Source: Bacillota bacterium (GTDB taxonomy: Bacteria > Bacillota > Dethiobacteria > DTU022 > UBA8154). Taken from it: a stretch of 32,340 bases of DNA. How positions within the stretch are numbered: the stretch's first letter is position 1; every line of letters begins with the position of its first letter. The stretch is taken from contig DUQX01000071.1 of NCBI GenBank assembly GCA_012837615.1, positions 1 through 32,340 of the forward strand. The letters run 5' to 3'. The notes under the pieces were generated by a model. The model searched no databases. It had not been told where the DNA came from and saw only the letters and a list, made by a program, of their open reading frames with translations. Position numbers and translations under genes: made by a program. Positions 9,018 to 19,356 of the stretch are shown one piece after another.

Positions 9018-9911
9018 TCAAGCCTGGCCCCTATTTTGCATGAGCTCAGCCTCGGAGAGCAGCGAGACATCAATCCCGGGCATCGCTTCGCCCAGCCCGC
9101 GAGAAATATCGACCAAAAGTTCGGGATTATCGTAGTGTAAAGCAGCTTCAACAATTGCCCTTGCCCTTTTCTCCGGCTCTTTAGACTTAAAAATACCGGA
9201 ACCGACAAATATCCCGTCTGCCCCCAGTTGCATCATTAGCGCCGCATCGGCCGGCGTAGCAATTCCCCCGGCAGCAAAATTTTTTACAGGCAACTTCCCC
9301 AGTCTTTTTACTTCCAGAACCAATTCGTATGGAGCGCCCATTTCCCTGGCAAGCGCCATTAACTCGTCCTCGGGTGCACCCTTCACTCTCTGGATCTGAT
9401 CCATCACCTGGCGCATATGCCGTACCGCTTCTACCACATTACCGGTTCCCGGCTCTCCCTTGGTACGAATCATAGACGCCCCTTCTCCAATGCGGCGCAG
9501 CGCTTCGCCCAGGTCTCTGCAACCGCAGACAAAAGGAACCTTAAATTGGTGTTTATTAATATGATACTTTTCATCCGCAGGAGTAAGCACTTCACTTTCA
9601 TCTATATAATCAACGCCCAGAGCTTCCAATATCTGCGCTTCGACAAAATGTCCAATACGGCACTTTGCCATAACAGGGATAGCAACAGCCTCCATAATTT
9701 CCTGGATGACCTGGGGATCGGCCATGCGCGCCACACCGCCGGCAGCCCTGATATCCGCCGGTACCTTTTCCAGAGCCATTACCGCTATTGCGCCTGCCGC
9801 TTCGGCAATTTTAGCCTGTTCGGGGGTGGTAACATCCATGATAACCCCGCCTTTTCGCATCTCCATCATCCCTTTTTTAGCCCTGGATGTTCCTTTTTCA
9901 ATCATTATCAA
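9018..9911 (-). CDS. pdxS: Pyridoxal 5'-phosphate synthase, PdxS subunit
   Basis: PdxS is the (beta/alpha)8 synthase of the DXP-independent vitamin B6 route. It forms PLP from ribose 5-phosphate, glyceraldehyde 3-phosphate and ammonia supplied by PdxT. The 297 aa are near full family length. Hallmarks are [37 protein letters not shown], the phosphate-binding [19 protein letters not shown], and FVGSGIFKS. The start ATG follows GGAGG by 10 nt. The glutaminase gene pdxT, often directly downstream, is absent: a terminator and then the UDG gene follow. PdxT is therefore probably elsewhere, or another ammonia source is used (inference). Confidence 0.97.
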   Translation of the reverse strand: MIMIEKGTSRAKKGMMEMRKGGVIMDVTTPEQAKIAEAAGAIAVMALEKVPADIRAAGGVARMADPQVIQEIMEAVAIPVMAKCRIGHFVEAQILEALGVDYIDESEVLTPADEKYHINKHQFKVPFVCGCRDLGEALRRIGEGASMIRTKGEPGTGNVVEAVRHMRQVMDQIQRVKGAPEDELMALAREMGAPYELVLEVKRLGKLPVKNFAAGGIATPADAALMMQLGADGIFVGSGIFKSKEPEKRARAIVEAALHYDNPELLVDISRGLGEAMPGIDVSLLSEAELMQNRGQA

Positions 9912-9976
9912 CCAACCTCCTGCTGTTTCCCAAAACCTTGTTACCTGCGGGTTTGGTTTACGTTTATGCTGGTCAT

Positions 9977-10005
9977 ATTTTACTATATTAAAAAATAATT
10001 AACAA
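9977..10005 (-). promoter_or_regulatory. Promoter candidate for pdxS
   Basis: On the minus strand, TTGTTA (10000-10005) is followed after 17 nt by TAAAAT (9977-9982), 66 bp upstream of the pdxS start. Each hexamer is a partial match to the sigma-A consensus. Confidence 0.5.
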
Positions 10006-10106
10006 GATATAAGAGCAGTGTTTAAGTGATAAACGGCACTGCACTATCCTTAATAATATCACGCAACAATATCATGGAAAAATGCCTGAAAATGAAAGGA
10101 TAATAG

Positions 10107-11240
10107 TTATCGAGCTTCGTAAAATTTGTATCCGGTCAAGAGCCTGCTTTTTTGCCGCTCCCTTTCCAGGGCAATCTCCACCAATTTATCGATTAGCTCG
10201 CTGTAGGGTATGCCGCTATGCTCCCAAAGCTTGGGATACATGCTGATCTTAGTGAAGCCAGGCATAGTATTAATTTCACTGACAAAAATCTCCTTTTCCC
10301 GCTCCCGGTAAAAAAAATCAACTCTTCCCAGGCCGCAGCATTCTATTGCCTGAAAGGCAAGTATAGCGTATTCCCTTATCTTCTCCCGGATCTCCGGTTC
10401 CAGGGGCGCGGGAATGATCAGCTGGGAACGATCGTCGATGTACTTTGCCCGGTAATCATAAAAATCACCGCTGGGGATAATCTCCCCGGGTATGGAAGAA
10501 ACAGGGTCATCCCCTCCCAGGACGCTGCATTCTATTTCCCGCCCGTCAATAAAGGTCTCCACAATCGCCTTTCGGTCATAGCGCAAAGCCGTTTCTATTC
10601 CTGTAATAAGCTCCCCCTGATCCGAAGCTTTGCTTACACCCACGCTAGACCCCAGATTGGCAGGTTTGATGAAACAGGGGTAACCTATTTTTTCCTCAAT
10701 CATTTCGATGATAGAACTTCGTTCTCTTTCCCACCGGTAATCCTTTAAGGCAATAAAATCGGCAACGGGAAGCCCGCTATGCTGAAAGAGGATTTTCATA
10801 AACTCTTTATCCATACCAACAGAGGATGAAAGAACGCCTGCGCCTACATATGGTGCCCCCATAAGCTCAAGCAAACCCTGAACTGTGCCATCTTCACCGT
10901 AAGGGCCATGAAGAACCGGGAAAACAACATCCAGGGGAATAAACTCCACCTCCCTGCCCTGCTCCTTGGAACCGTTCTCCTTGAACAAAACCAACCCCGG
11001 GGAAAGGGGATTGGTCACCAGCGCAGCGAAGAAACAATCCCCCGGTACTTCTTTTTGCTGCAGCGCCTGCAGCGGGTCCCCTCCGGCCAGCCACCGGCCG
11101 TCTTCTGTAATACCGACGGGAATAATCTCGTATTTATTTTTATCCATCGCGGCCATGACTGAGGCGGCAGAAAGCAGTGAAACAGCGTGTTCGCCTGAAC
11201 GCCCCCCAAAGAGAACACCTATCCTTATCCTACCAGCCAA
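10107..11240 (-). CDS. ddl: D-alanine--D-alanine ligase
   Basis: This ATP-grasp ligase makes the D-Ala-D-Ala dipeptide for peptidoglycan precursors in the cytoplasm. The N-terminal glycine-rich loop [17 protein letters not shown], the ATP-grasp region [28 protein letters not shown] and the metal-binding [15 protein letters not shown] are present. The [15 protein letters not shown] segment fits D-Ala rather than D-lactate ligases. The ORF can start at GTG 11249. However, AAAGGGGTGA is correctly spaced only for TTG at 11240, giving 377 aa beginning [13 protein letters not shown], so I chose that. It follows the EF-G-like gene after a 75-bp gap containing a hairpin without a T-run. Confidence 0.95.
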   Translation of the reverse strand: MAGRIRIGVLFGGRSGEHAVSLLSAASVMAAMDKNKYEIIPVGITEDGRWLAGGDPLQALQQKEVPGDCFFAALVTNPLSPGLVLFKENGSKEQGREVEFIPLDVVFPVLHGPYGEDGTVQGLLELMGAPYVGAGVLSSSVGMDKEFMKILFQHSGLPVADFIALKDYRWERERSSIIEMIEEKIGYPCFIKPANLGSSVGVSKASDQGELITGIETALRYDRKAIVETFIDGREIECSVLGGDDPVSSIPGEIIPSGDFYDYRAKYIDDRSQLIIPAPLEPEIREKIREYAILAFQAIECCGLGRVDFFYREREKEIFVSEINTMPGFTKISMYPKLWEHSGIPYSELIDKLVEIALERERQKSRLLTGYKFYEAR

Positions 11241-11315
11241 GATCTTCACCCCTTTGAAGTTGAGGAAGCTCCTCGTTATAAACGGGGAGCTTTCCAGCTT
11301 AGGTTTGTCTTAGAC

Positions 11316-13403
11316 TTAACTTCCCTCTTTTTCAGCTTTTGCCGCAGCGATAATTTTTTCCGCCTCCTGGAAGGGAACTTCTTCATAATGAGAAAAAGCC
11401 AAGGTAAAAGAACCTCTCCCCTGCGTCATCGAACGCAGATCTATCGCATAATTGTACATTTCGGCCAGAGGAGCTTGCGCCTTAATGGTCTGCATGCCTT
11501 CGCCGGGAATCATCCCCTGGATTCGGCCCCTCCTGCTGTTCAGATCGCCCATAATATCGCCCATATAATTTTCCGGAACAGTTACCTCTACATTCATAAT
11601 CGGTTCCAAAAGCACGGGATCGGCCTCATCGATCGCCCCTCTTAACGACATGGAAGCAGCTATCTTAAAAGCCATTTCGGAAGAGTCTACCGTATGGTAA
11701 GAACCATCGTAAAGGGAAACCTTAATATCCACAACCGGGTAACCGGCCAGGTTGCCTTCTTCCATGGCCTCAAGAACGCCTTTCTCCACCGCAGGTATAT
11801 ACTGGCGGGGAACAACACCGCCGACAATTTTATCCTCAAAAACAAAACCTTCACCCCGGGGCAGAGGGCTTACTTCCAGAAAAACATGCCCGTACTGGCC
11901 GCGCCCGCCGCTCTGTTTTTTATATTTCCCCTCTTTTTTAGATGTCCCTCGGATTGTTTCCTTGTAGGGAACCTTGGGAGTAGAAAGCTTGACCTCCACA
12001 CCAAACTTTTTGGCCAAGCGATCAACAATAACATCGAGGTGTGTATCCCCCATGCCGGAAATAAGGATTTGCTTCGTTTCTGTATTCCTTTCCACACGAA
12101 AAGTCGGATCCTCTTCCAGAAAACGTTGCAAGCCAGCACTGACCTTTTCTTCATCACCCTGGGATTTTGGCTCCACAGCAAAGCTAATCACCGGAGCAGG
12201 AAAATCAATCGGCGGGAAGATAACGGGGCTGCCTTTATCGCCCAGCGTATCCCCGGTAGCGGTCACCGCAAGTTTAGCTACAGAACCGATATCCCCTGCA
12301 ATGATCTGGTCAGCCGGCAGCTGATTTTTCCCCCGCATAAAGAAAACACTTCCGATACGCTCCATTTTGTCTTTGTTAAAGTTATATACCTGGGAATCGG
12401 CCTTTAGAACACCCGAATAAACGCGGAAGTAGTTTACCCTGCCCACATAAGGGTCGGCCAGCGTTTTAAAAACCAGTGCTGAAAGAGGTTCGTTAACATC
12501 GGCTTTTTTGATCACATCTTCTTCTTTGTTGGGAACTGTGCCTTCTACCGGAGGCCTATCCAGCGGTGAAGGAAGCGCGCTCTGTATCAGATCCAGCAGA
12601 GGCTGCATACCATAATTCATCGTCGCTGAACCGCAAAGAACGGGAACTATCCTGCCCTCCAGCGTTCCCTTGCGCAAGGCGCTATTTATCTCTTCTTCAC
12701 TCAGGAGCTCCTCCTCTAAATATTTCTCCATCAGTTCATCATCCGTTTCCGCCGCCGCTTCTACAACCTTTTCCCGAAGTTCTTCCGCTTTCCCCAGCAG
12801 ATCCTCCGGAATATCCTCCTCCTGCACCTTAAGCCCTTCCTTATCAGCATAAACGAGGGCCTTCATCCTGACGAGATCGATTACGCCCCGAAAAGAATCC
12901 TCTTCTCCTAAAGGAAACTGCAGGGGAAAAACCTTCAGGCCGAAAAAGCTGCGCAGCTGTTCCAGAACAGCATCAAAATTAGCATTTTCCCTGTCTATTT
13001 TGTTGATAAAAACCAGACGCGGCAAGTTGTATTTGTCCGCATAACTCCAAACTTTTTCAGTACCTACTTCTACCCCTGAAACGGCACAGACCGCGATAAC
13101 AGCGCTGTCAGCTACCCGCAACGCTCCCTGGACTTCACCCACAAAGTCAAAATAACCCGGGGTGTCGAGCAAATTAACTTTTACCCCCTTCCATTCCAGG
13201 GGGGCCAACGCAGTGCTTATCGTCACCTGCCTCTTTATTTCATCCTGATCGAAATCCGTAGTGGTATTGCCCGCATCAACTTTGCCCAGGCGGGTAATTG
13301 CCCCCGAGGTATAGAGCATCGCCTCGGCCAGGGATGTTTTTCCAGCACCTCCATGTGATATTAAGGCTACATTTCGTATCTGCCCGGTGTTATAATTTTT
13401 CAT
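11316..13403 (-). CDS. EF-G-like translational GTPase
   Basis: The 695-aa, five-domain protein has elongation factor G architecture. Its GTPase domain contains a P-loop (SHGGAGKTSLAE), G3 (LLDTPGYFDF) and G4 (FINKIDREN). The domain IV/V region includes GGVVPRQYIPAVEKGV and RRGRIQGM. The P-loop differs from the canonical AHIDAGKTT of housekeeping EF-G, which places it with the EF-G-like/EF-G2 paralogues whose exact role is unsettled. No rps/rpl or tuf genes are nearby, also unlike the main fusA locus. The ATG start has a weak SD, but a short upstream GTG ORF with a strong AAGGAGGTG ends in an ATGA overlap, suggesting coupling. Confidence 0.92.
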   Translation of the reverse strand: MKNYNTGQIRNVALISHGGAGKTSLAEAMLYTSGAITRLGKVDAGNTTTDFDQDEIKRQVTISTALAPLEWKGVKVNLLDTPGYFDFVGEVQGALRVADSAVIAVCAVSGVEVGTEKVWSYADKYNLPRLVFINKIDRENANFDAVLEQLRSFFGLKVFPLQFPLGEEDSFRGVIDLVRMKALVYADKEGLKVQEEDIPEDLLGKAEELREKVVEAAAETDDELMEKYLEEELLSEEEINSALRKGTLEGRIVPVLCGSATMNYGMQPLLDLIQSALPSPLDRPPVEGTVPNKEEDVIKKADVNEPLSALVFKTLADPYVGRVNYFRVYSGVLKADSQVYNFNKDKMERIGSVFFMRGKNQLPADQIIAGDIGSVAKLAVTATGDTLGDKGSPVIFPPIDFPAPVISFAVEPKSQGDEEKVSAGLQRFLEEDPTFRVERNTETKQILISGMGDTHLDVIVDRLAKKFGVEVKLSTPKVPYKETIRGTSKKEGKYKKQSGGRGQYGHVFLEVSPLPRGEGFVFEDKIVGGVVPRQYIPAVEKGVLEAMEEGNLAGYPVVDIKVSLYDGSYHTVDSSEMAFKIAASMSLRGAIDEADPVLLEPIMNVEVTVPENYMGDIMGDLNSRRGRIQGMIPGEGMQTIKAQAPLAEMYNYAIDLRSMTQGRGSFTLAFSHYEEVPFQEAEKIIAAAKAEKEGS

Positions 13404-13483
13404 AACTGCCTGCCCCTGCTCAATACGCGAATCACGGGACAGGCTAACACCTCCTTCCTCAACAATGAGTTTACTTTATTTTA

Positions 13484-13984
13484 TTACTTTTTATTCTTCT
13501 TCTCCCTGATATAGTTAATCAGGCCGCCCTTGGCCATTATCCCCTGCATAAAAGGCGGAAAGGGAACTGCAGTAAAAGTACTGCCGCTGGAAAGATCGCT
13601 TATTTTTCCCTCTTCCAGGTTAATCTCCACCTGCCGGCCTTCTTGCAAAGAAGCAGCAGCTTGTGCTGATTCGAGAATGGGGAGGCCAATATTTATCGCG
13701 TTGCGATAAAAAATGCGCGCAAAGCTTTCTGCTATGACACAGCTAACTCCCGCCGCCTTGATCGCCAGCGGGGCATGTTCCCGGGAACTGCCACAACCGA
13801 AATTTTTACCGGCAACGATAATATCACCGGGGGATACTTTAGCCGCAAAGGTGGGGTCAGCGTCCTCCATACAGTGCAGGGCCAGTTCACCCGGGTCAAA
13901 GGTATTCAGATAACGGGCCGGAATAATCGCGTCCGTGTCAACATCATCTCCAAAAGTCCATACTTTGCCTTTTAGGATGTTCAC
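13484..13984 (-). CDS. leuD: 3-isopropylmalate dehydratase small subunit
   Basis: The 166-aa swivelling-domain subunit pairs with LeuC to isomerise 2-isopropylmalate to 3-isopropylmalate in leucine synthesis. Signature segments are GDDVDTDAIIPARYL, KNFGCGSSREHAPLAIKAAG, and ESFARIFYRNAINIGLP. The GTG start overlaps the leuC stop by 4 bp (GTGA) and follows GGAGGTGATGCGAG. The small size matches the short archaeal/clostridial LeuD class. A closely related (methyl)citramalate or homoaconitate dehydratase activity cannot be excluded from sequence, but the ilv context favours leucine synthesis. Confidence 0.93.
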   Translation of the reverse strand: MNILKGKVWTFGDDVDTDAIIPARYLNTFDPGELALHCMEDADPTFAAKVSPGDIIVAGKNFGCGSSREHAPLAIKAAGVSCVIAESFARIFYRNAINIGLPILESAQAAASLQEGRQVEINLEEGKISDLSSGSTFTAVPFPPFMQGIMAKGGLINYIREKKNKK

Positions 13985-15258
13985 CTCGCATCACCTCCTC
14001 CGATTTCCCGGGGGTGAGCGATAACACCGGATACCGCCGAAGCCGCGGCTACAGCGGGCCCGGCTAGATATATACGGCTCTCGGGGTGCCCCATGCGCCC
14101 GACAAAATTGCGGTTGGTGGTAGCCACAGCTACTTCTCCCCCGGCCAGTATTCCCATGTGGCCTCCCAGGCAAGGGCCGCATGTCGGAGTGCTTACTGCA
14201 GCTCCCGCCTCGACAAAAATCTCCAGCAACCCTTCGCGCATAGCTTGCAGATAAATTGCCTGGGTAGCGGGAATAACAATAAGACGCACCCGCGGATGGA
14301 CCTTCTTGCCCTTTAATAGGGCGGCCGCCTGGCGCAAATCCCCGATCCTGCCGTTGGTACATGATCCAATCACTACCTGGTCTATCTCCGTTCCGGCCAC
14401 ACTCGAAACAGGCCTTGCATTGGCCGGACTATACGGCAGGGACACTTGCGGCTCCAGGCTTTCCACATCCCAGTTGTATTCCTCCGCTACCGGAGCTCCT
14501 TCATCACCCAGCACAGCTGTATACGGCCGCGCCGTCCTGCCTGTAAGGTATTTGCGGGTAACCTCGTCCGGCGGGATAAGCCCTGCTTTGGCACCTGCCT
14601 CAATTGCCATATTGGAAATGGTAAAGCGGGCATCCATATCCAGCCGGCTGATCGCGGAACCGCTGAATTCAAGTGCGGCATAGCGCGCTCCGTCGACCCC
14701 GAGCTGCCCGATAGTATATAAAATAAGATCTTTTCCTCCAACCCACGGCGGCAAATTGCCGTGGAAGGCGATCCTGATCGTATGCGGTACTTTAAACCAG
14801 AGTTCGCCGGTGGCCATGACCGCAGCCAGGTCCGTACTTCCAACACCGGTAGCAAAAGCGCCCAGCGCTCCGTAAGTGCAGGTATGGGAATCTGCCCCGA
14901 TTACCACTTCTCCTGGCAATACAAGCCCCAGCTCCGGAAGCAGGGCGTGTTCAATACCCATACGGCCAATTTCATAATAATGAATAATTCCCTGCTGGCG
15001 GGCAAAATCGCGCATTAACTTCACCTGCTCAGCCGTCTGAATATCTTTATTGGGAGTAAAATGGTCCGGGATAAGTGCGATACGCTCCTTATCAAAGACC
15101 TTTTCCGCGCCGGTTTTTTTAAATTCATTGATCGCCACAGGTGCGGTAATATCGTTTCCCAGGGCAAAATCTATTTTTGCATTAATTAGATCCCCGGGGG
15201 AAACCCTCTTTTTTCCTGACGCCCTGGCCAAAATCTTTTCTACTATGGTCTGCCCCAA
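13981..15258 (-). CDS. leuC: 3-isopropylmalate dehydratase large subunit
   Basis: The aconitase-superfamily subunit carries the catalytic [4Fe-4S] cluster. Cluster cysteines are visible in VIGSCTNGRIGDL and in TCGPCLGGHMG (two cysteines). GADSHTCTYGALGAFATGVGSTD and NRNFVGRMGHPESRIYLA are also family hallmarks. The ORF extends to an ATG at 15294, but GGGGGAGG sits 6 nt before TTG at 15258. Starting there gives 425 aa beginning LGQTIVEKILA, the normal N-terminus for this ~420-aa class. leuD overlaps its stop by 4 bp. A 167-bp gap with a terminator-like hairpin separates it from ilvN. Confidence 0.95.
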   Translation of the reverse strand: MGQTIVEKILARASGKKRVSPGDLINAKIDFALGNDITAPVAINEFKKTGAEKVFDKERIALIPDHFTPNKDIQTAEQVKLMRDFARQQGIIHYYEIGRMGIEHALLPELGLVLPGEVVIGADSHTCTYGALGAFATGVGSTDLAAVMATGELWFKVPHTIRIAFHGNLPPWVGGKDLILYTIGQLGVDGARYAALEFSGSAISRLDMDARFTISNMAIEAGAKAGLIPPDEVTRKYLTGRTARPYTAVLGDEGAPVAEEYNWDVESLEPQVSLPYSPANARPVSSVAGTEIDQVVIGSCTNGRIGDLRQAAALLKGKKVHPRVRLIVIPATQAIYLQAMREGLLEIFVEAGAAVSTPTCGPCLGGHMGILAGGEVAVATTNRNFVGRMGHPESRIYLAGPAVAAASAVSGVIAHPREIGGGDAR

Positions 15259-15353
15259 TGTTTTCCTCCCCCTTTCTCTCCTTGCAATCTCCATTCTACT
15301 ATAAAAATAATATCTTGTATATAATTGTTCTGTCTTGTGAAGGGCAAAACATT

Positions 15354-15384
15354 AAAAAATAAACAGCGCCCGGAATATCGGGCG
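15354..15384 (-). terminator. Terminator-like hairpin between ilvN and leuC
   Basis: On the minus strand, CGCCCG-ATATTC-CGGGCG is followed by CTGTTTATTTTTTAATG. The 6-bp GC stem plus T-rich tail lies 42 bp after the ilvN stop. It could end the ilv transcript or reduce read-through into leuCD. Confidence 0.65.
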
Positions 15385-15425
15385 GCGATAAGATTTATAT
15401 TTTCCCAAACTAAACCCCTTCATCT

Positions 15426-15926
15426 TTAAGCCCTCAATTCTCTTGTAACTTTGCTTCCCCTGAGCAAGGAAACACTGCCTGTCGATACGATTTCCTTAAT
15501 GCCGAATTCCTGCATCATTAACAAAAAAGCCTGCAGCTTTTGTTCCTCGCCGGTCACCTCAATAATCATGGAGTCAGGCGAAATATCGATAATTTTAGCG
15601 CGAAAGGTAGCTGCCACCTGCTGGATTTCACTGCGCCTGCCCGGTTCTGCCTTCACTTTAATCAGCATGAGTTCGCGCTCAACAGAGGTTTCATCCGTAA
15701 GATCGTTTACTTTGAGCACATTAACAAGCTTATTGAGCTGTTTGACTATCTGCTCGACCGTAAGAGGATCTGCTTCTACGGTAACCGTCATCCGGGAAAT
15801 CCCGGGTTCCATTGTCGGGCCAACAGCTATATTTTTTATATTATACCCCCTGCGGCTGAAAAGGCCCGATACCCTGGTCAACACCCCGGGGCGATCCTCC
15901 ACAAGGATGGCAAGGATCCTCTTCAC
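15426..15926 (-). CDS. ilvN: Acetolactate synthase small (regulatory) subunit
   Basis: The 166-aa regulatory subunit binds IlvB and usually confers valine feedback sensitivity. The N-terminal ACT domain (about residues 3-77) reads ILAILVEDRPGVLTRVSGLF and RRGYNIKNIAVGPT. The C-terminal half (about 80-160) matches the conserved ALS small-subunit C-terminal domain (ELMLIKVKAEPGRRSEI). The length is normal. The GTG start overlaps the ilvB stop by 4 bp, so translation is coupled. An intercistronic hairpin follows before leuC. Confidence 0.95.
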   Translation of the reverse strand: MKRILAILVEDRPGVLTRVSGLFSRRGYNIKNIAVGPTMEPGISRMTVTVEADPLTVEQIVKQLNKLVNVLKVNDLTDETSVERELMLIKVKAEPGRRSEIQQVAATFRAKIIDISPDSMIIEVTGEEQKLQAFLLMMQEFGIKEIVSTGSVSLLRGSKVTRELRA

Positions 15927-17602
15927 CTTTCCTCACCCCCGATCATCTCTACAATGGACGTGTTGGGCGCAACCATGGGCATGACATCCTCCTCAGGATC
16001 TACTTGAAAATCGATTACAACAGGACCCGGTGTATTAAGGGCGATCTTGACCGTTTCCTCTACTTCTCCGGGGCTTGCAACACGGAAACCCCTGGCCCCA
16101 TATGCCTCTGCCAAGCGGACAAAATCAGGGCCTCCGGCCAGATTTGTATGGGAATAACGGCCTCCGTAAAATAGTTTCTGCCATTGCCGCACCATCCCGA
16201 GATACTGGTTATTAATAATAGCTATTTTAACCGGAAGGTCGTATTTGACTGCCGTGGCAAGTTCCTGGGAATTCATCTGGAAGCTGCCGTCCCCGGCGAT
16301 ACAGAGAACCACTTTTTCGGGAAAAGCCACCTGCGCTCCAATTGCAGCAGGAAGGCCAAAACCCATAGTGCCTAACCCTCCCGAGGAAATAAGTCTACGC
16401 GGACTTTTTAGGCGGTAATATTGCGCAGCCCACATCTGGTGCTGTCCTACATCTGTCGTTACAATAGCTTCCCCGGCGGTAAGGCGACAAAGCTCCTCAA
16501 TAACAAACTGCGGCTTGAGGCAGTTATTTGACTCCTGCCTGTAACGCAAGGGATAGTTTTTTTTCCAATCGACTACTTTCTTGCACCACATCTCCGTATC
16601 GCCCGGCTGTACACGCTTGAGCATTTCAGCTAAAACACGCTTCACATCACCGACTATAGGAATATCGGCAAGGACATTTTTTCCAATCTCTGCCGGATCA
16701 ATATCAATATGAATTATCTGCGCATTTGGTGCAAAAGTGTCGAGTTTTCCCGTAACACGGTCATCAAAACGCACCCCCATCGCCAGAAGCAGATCGGCTT
16801 CGTTGATGGCATTGTTAGCAGCATAAGTTCCGTGCATACCCGGCATCCCCAGAAAAAGTTCATACTCATAGGGAATGCTCCCCATTCCCATCAGGGTTGT
16901 AGTTACAGGAATACGGGTTTTTTGCGAAAACGCCAGCATCTCCTCGTGCGCGCCGGAGCTGGCTACCCCTCCTCCGGCATAAATCAAAGGCTTTTTCGCT
17001 TCCTTGACGGCTGTACATGCCCTGGCAATCTGGCCCAGATGCCCTTCATAGATGGGCTTGTAAGTGGATATTTCCAGCCGGTCGGGGTAATCAAACTCTC
17101 CCTCCTGAGCCTGAATATCCTTGGGTAGATCGATCAGCACCGGCCCCTTGCGCCCGGTATTGGCAATAAAAAAAGCTTCTTTTAAAATCCAGGGCAGTTC
17201 ACCGATATCCTTTACCAGATAATTATGCTTTGTAATCGGTAAGGTAATACCCGTGATATCGGCCTCCTGGAAAGCATCGGTTCCGATAAAAGGCGTAGCC
17301 ACCTGCCCGGTAATGGCAACAAGCGGAACAGAATCCATATAAGCGGTAGCAATACCTGTCACCAGGTTGGTAGCTCCGGGACCGGATGTGGCGATAACAA
17401 CTCCCGGTTTGCCGGTAACCCTAGCATAACCATCCGCCGCATGAGCAGCGCCCTGCTCGTGACGGGTTAAAATATGCCGCTTGCCCATTTTATATATTTC
17501 ATCATAGAGGGTTAAAACCGCGCCTCCCGGAAAGCCAAAAACAACATCAACATTTTCTTTTTCCAGGCAGGCCAGGACCATCTGGGCTCCTGTTAACCTC
17601 AC
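15923..17602 (-). CDS. ilvB: Acetolactate synthase large (catalytic) subunit
   Basis: This ThDP- and FAD-dependent enzyme condenses two pyruvates to acetolactate, or pyruvate with 2-ketobutyrate to acetohydroxybutyrate. Length is 559 aa. The catalytic glutamate is Glu49 in [18 protein letters not shown]. The ThDP-Mg motif is [18 protein letters not shown] through IAIINNQ. The FAD-binding middle domain includes [14 protein letters not shown], typical of biosynthetic AHAS. The GTG start overlaps the ilvD stop by 4 bp with GGGGAGGAGTG upstream. Partner IlvN follows with another 4-bp overlap. Confidence 0.97.
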   Translation of the reverse strand: MRLTGAQMVLACLEKENVDVVFGFPGGAVLTLYDEIYKMGKRHILTRHEQGAAHAADGYARVTGKPGVVIATSGPGATNLVTGIATAYMDSVPLVAITGQVATPFIGTDAFQEADITGITLPITKHNYLVKDIGELPWILKEAFFIANTGRKGPVLIDLPKDIQAQEGEFDYPDRLEISTYKPIYEGHLGQIARACTAVKEAKKPLIYAGGGVASSGAHEEMLAFSQKTRIPVTTTLMGMGSIPYEYELFLGMPGMHGTYAANNAINEADLLLAMGVRFDDRVTGKLDTFAPNAQIIHIDIDPAEIGKNVLADIPIVGDVKRVLAEMLKRVQPGDTEMWCKKVVDWKKNYPLRYRQESNNCLKPQFVIEELCRLTAGEAIVTTDVGQHQMWAAQYYRLKSPRRLISSGGLGTMGFGLPAAIGAQVAFPEKVVLCIAGDGSFQMNSQELATAVKYDLPVKIAIINNQYLGMVRQWQKLFYGGRYSHTNLAGGPDFVRLAEAYGARGFRVASPGEVEETVKIALNTPGPVVIDFQVDPEEDVMPMVAPNTSIVEMIGGEER

Positions 17603-19281
17603 TGTTTTTCACTCCTCCCCGGAATATCCAGGATGGCTCCCCGCGCTGCAGAGCTGACCTGTGCAGCATAACGCCGGAGATACCCTTTTGTTACGGCGGG
17701 TTCGGGTAAACGCAACTTATCCTGACGCTCCTGCCACTTCTCAGGCGAGATAAGAAGTTCCAGCCTTCTTCCCGGGATATCGATCTCAATCATATCACCA
17801 TCCTCTACTATGGCCAGGGGCCCCCCTTCTATTGCTTCAGGAGATATATGCCCCACAGCAGCTCCCCTGGTAGCTCCGGAAAATCGCCCGTCTGTGATCA
17901 GCGCTACTTCTTTATCCAGTCCCATACCGGCTACCGCTGAAGTCGGGGTAAGCATCTCCCTCATGCCGGGCCCCCCTTTGGGCCCTTCAAAACGAATTAC
18001 GACCACATCCCCGGGGACAATCTTTCCTCCATACACTGCTTCCACGGCAGCCCCTTCTCCATCGAATACCCTGGCCCTGAGCTTTCTTTGCTGCATCTCC
18101 GGGGCTACCGCACCCTGTTTCACTACCGCCCCTTCAGGGGCAAGGTTGCCAAAGAGAATAGCCAGGCCCCCTTCAGGACGATACGGTTCTTTTATAAAAC
18201 GGATAACCTTCCCGTCAGGAGAAGGCGCGGAAGCAAAATTGGCGCCGATCGTCTCCCCGGTCACCGTAATTAAACTTGTATCAAGAAGATCGCCTGCGGC
18301 CAACTCCTTCATTATAGTCTGGATGCCGCCCGCTCTGTTCAGATCTTCAATATGATCAGAGCCCGCGGGGCTTAACAGACAGAGCTGGGGAGTCTTCTCG
18401 CTGATCTTATTAATTTCGGCCAGATCCCATTTTATACCCAATTCGCTGGCGATAGCCGGCAGGTGCAGCACCGTATTCGTAGAACAGCCCAAAGCCATAT
18501 CAATCGCCAGGGCGTTACGGAATGCCTGCGGACTCATTATCTGTGAAGGGCGCAAATCCTTATGCAAGAGCTCCATGATCTTCATTCCGGCTTCTTTTGC
18601 CAGTCTTAAGCGCTGAGCCGCAACCGCCGGCACGGTGCCGTTCCCGGGCAGAGCCATCCCCAGGGCTTCCGTTATACAATTCATGGAATTTGCTGTAAAC
18701 ATTCCCGCACATGAACCGCACCCCGGGCAGGCAGCCATTTCCAGACCTTCAAGTTCTTCCGGAGTCATGCGTCCGGCCTTTACGGCACCTACGGCCTCGA
18801 ATATACTGCTGAGGCTCACAGTACTGTTATCATAATACCCTGCAAGCATGGGGCCCCCGCTGATAAAGATTGCAGGAAGATCCAAACGGGCAGCGGCCAT
18901 AAGCATTCCGGGTACAACCTTGTCACAATTGGGTATAAAAACCAGGGCGTCAAAGGCATGTGCCTCTGCCATAGATTCCACACAATCAGCAATAAGCTCC
19001 CTGCTTGCCAGGGAATACTTCATCCCCACGTGCCCCATGGCAATTCCGTCACAGATAGCAATTGTCGAAAATTCTACCGGTACTCCCCCCGCAGCATAAA
19101 TGCCGGATTTCACCGCTGCAGCAATTTTATTCAGATGAATATGGCCGGGAACAATTTCATTCGCTGAATTCACCACACCAATAAGCGGTTTATTAAGTTC
19201 CGCAGGATGATAACCCATGGCATAGAAAAGAGAGCGGTGCGGGGCTTTTTCCAACCCTTTTTTTACTATATCGCTGCGCAA
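17599..19281 (-). CDS. ilvD: Dihydroxy-acid dehydratase
   Basis: This Fe-S enzyme converts dihydroxy acids to 2-keto acids in valine, isoleucine and leucine synthesis. Cluster and active-site cysteines lie in [13 protein letters not shown] and [39 protein letters not shown] is the conserved C-terminal signature. The ORF begins with ATG at 19305, but GGAGGGGAG is spaced 7 nt before TTG at 19281. This gives 560 aa starting [19 protein letters not shown], the usual family N-terminus, so TTG is preferred. It lies 75 bp after ilvE and overlaps ilvB by 4 bp. Confidence 0.96.
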   Translation of the reverse strand: MRSDIVKKGLEKAPHRSLFYAMGYHPAELNKPLIGVVNSANEIVPGHIHLNKIAAAVKSGIYAAGGVPVEFSTIAICDGIAMGHVGMKYSLASRELIADCVESMAEAHAFDALVFIPNCDKVVPGMLMAAARLDLPAIFISGGPMLAGYYDNSTVSLSSIFEAVGAVKAGRMTPEELEGLEMAACPGCGSCAGMFTANSMNCITEALGMALPGNGTVPAVAAQRLRLAKEAGMKIMELLHKDLRPSQIMSPQAFRNALAIDMALGCSTNTVLHLPAIASELGIKWDLAEINKISEKTPQLCLLSPAGSDHIEDLNRAGGIQTIMKELAAGDLLDTSLITVTGETIGANFASAPSPDGKVIRFIKEPYRPEGGLAILFGNLAPEGAVVKQGAVAPEMQQRKLRARVFDGEGAAVEAVYGGKIVPGDVVVIRFEGPKGGPGMREMLTPTSAVAGMGLDKEVALITDGRFSGATRGAAVGHISPEAIEGGPLAIVEDGDMIEIDIPGRRLELLISPEKWQERQDKLRLPEPAVTKGYLRRYAAQVSSAARGAILDIPGRSEKQ

Positions 19282-19356
19282 GTTTTTACTCCCCTCCTTT
19301 AGCATTTAAAGCATTAAAACATTGCTCATATCCCCTCACTTGACGGCAATCTTTTA

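Noticed and set aside
11264-11295. Hairpin between the EF-G-like gene and ddl as a terminator
   Set aside because: GGAAGCTCCTCG/CGGGGAGCTTTCC pairs well, but there is no T-run on either side. It may only be an intercistronic hairpin.
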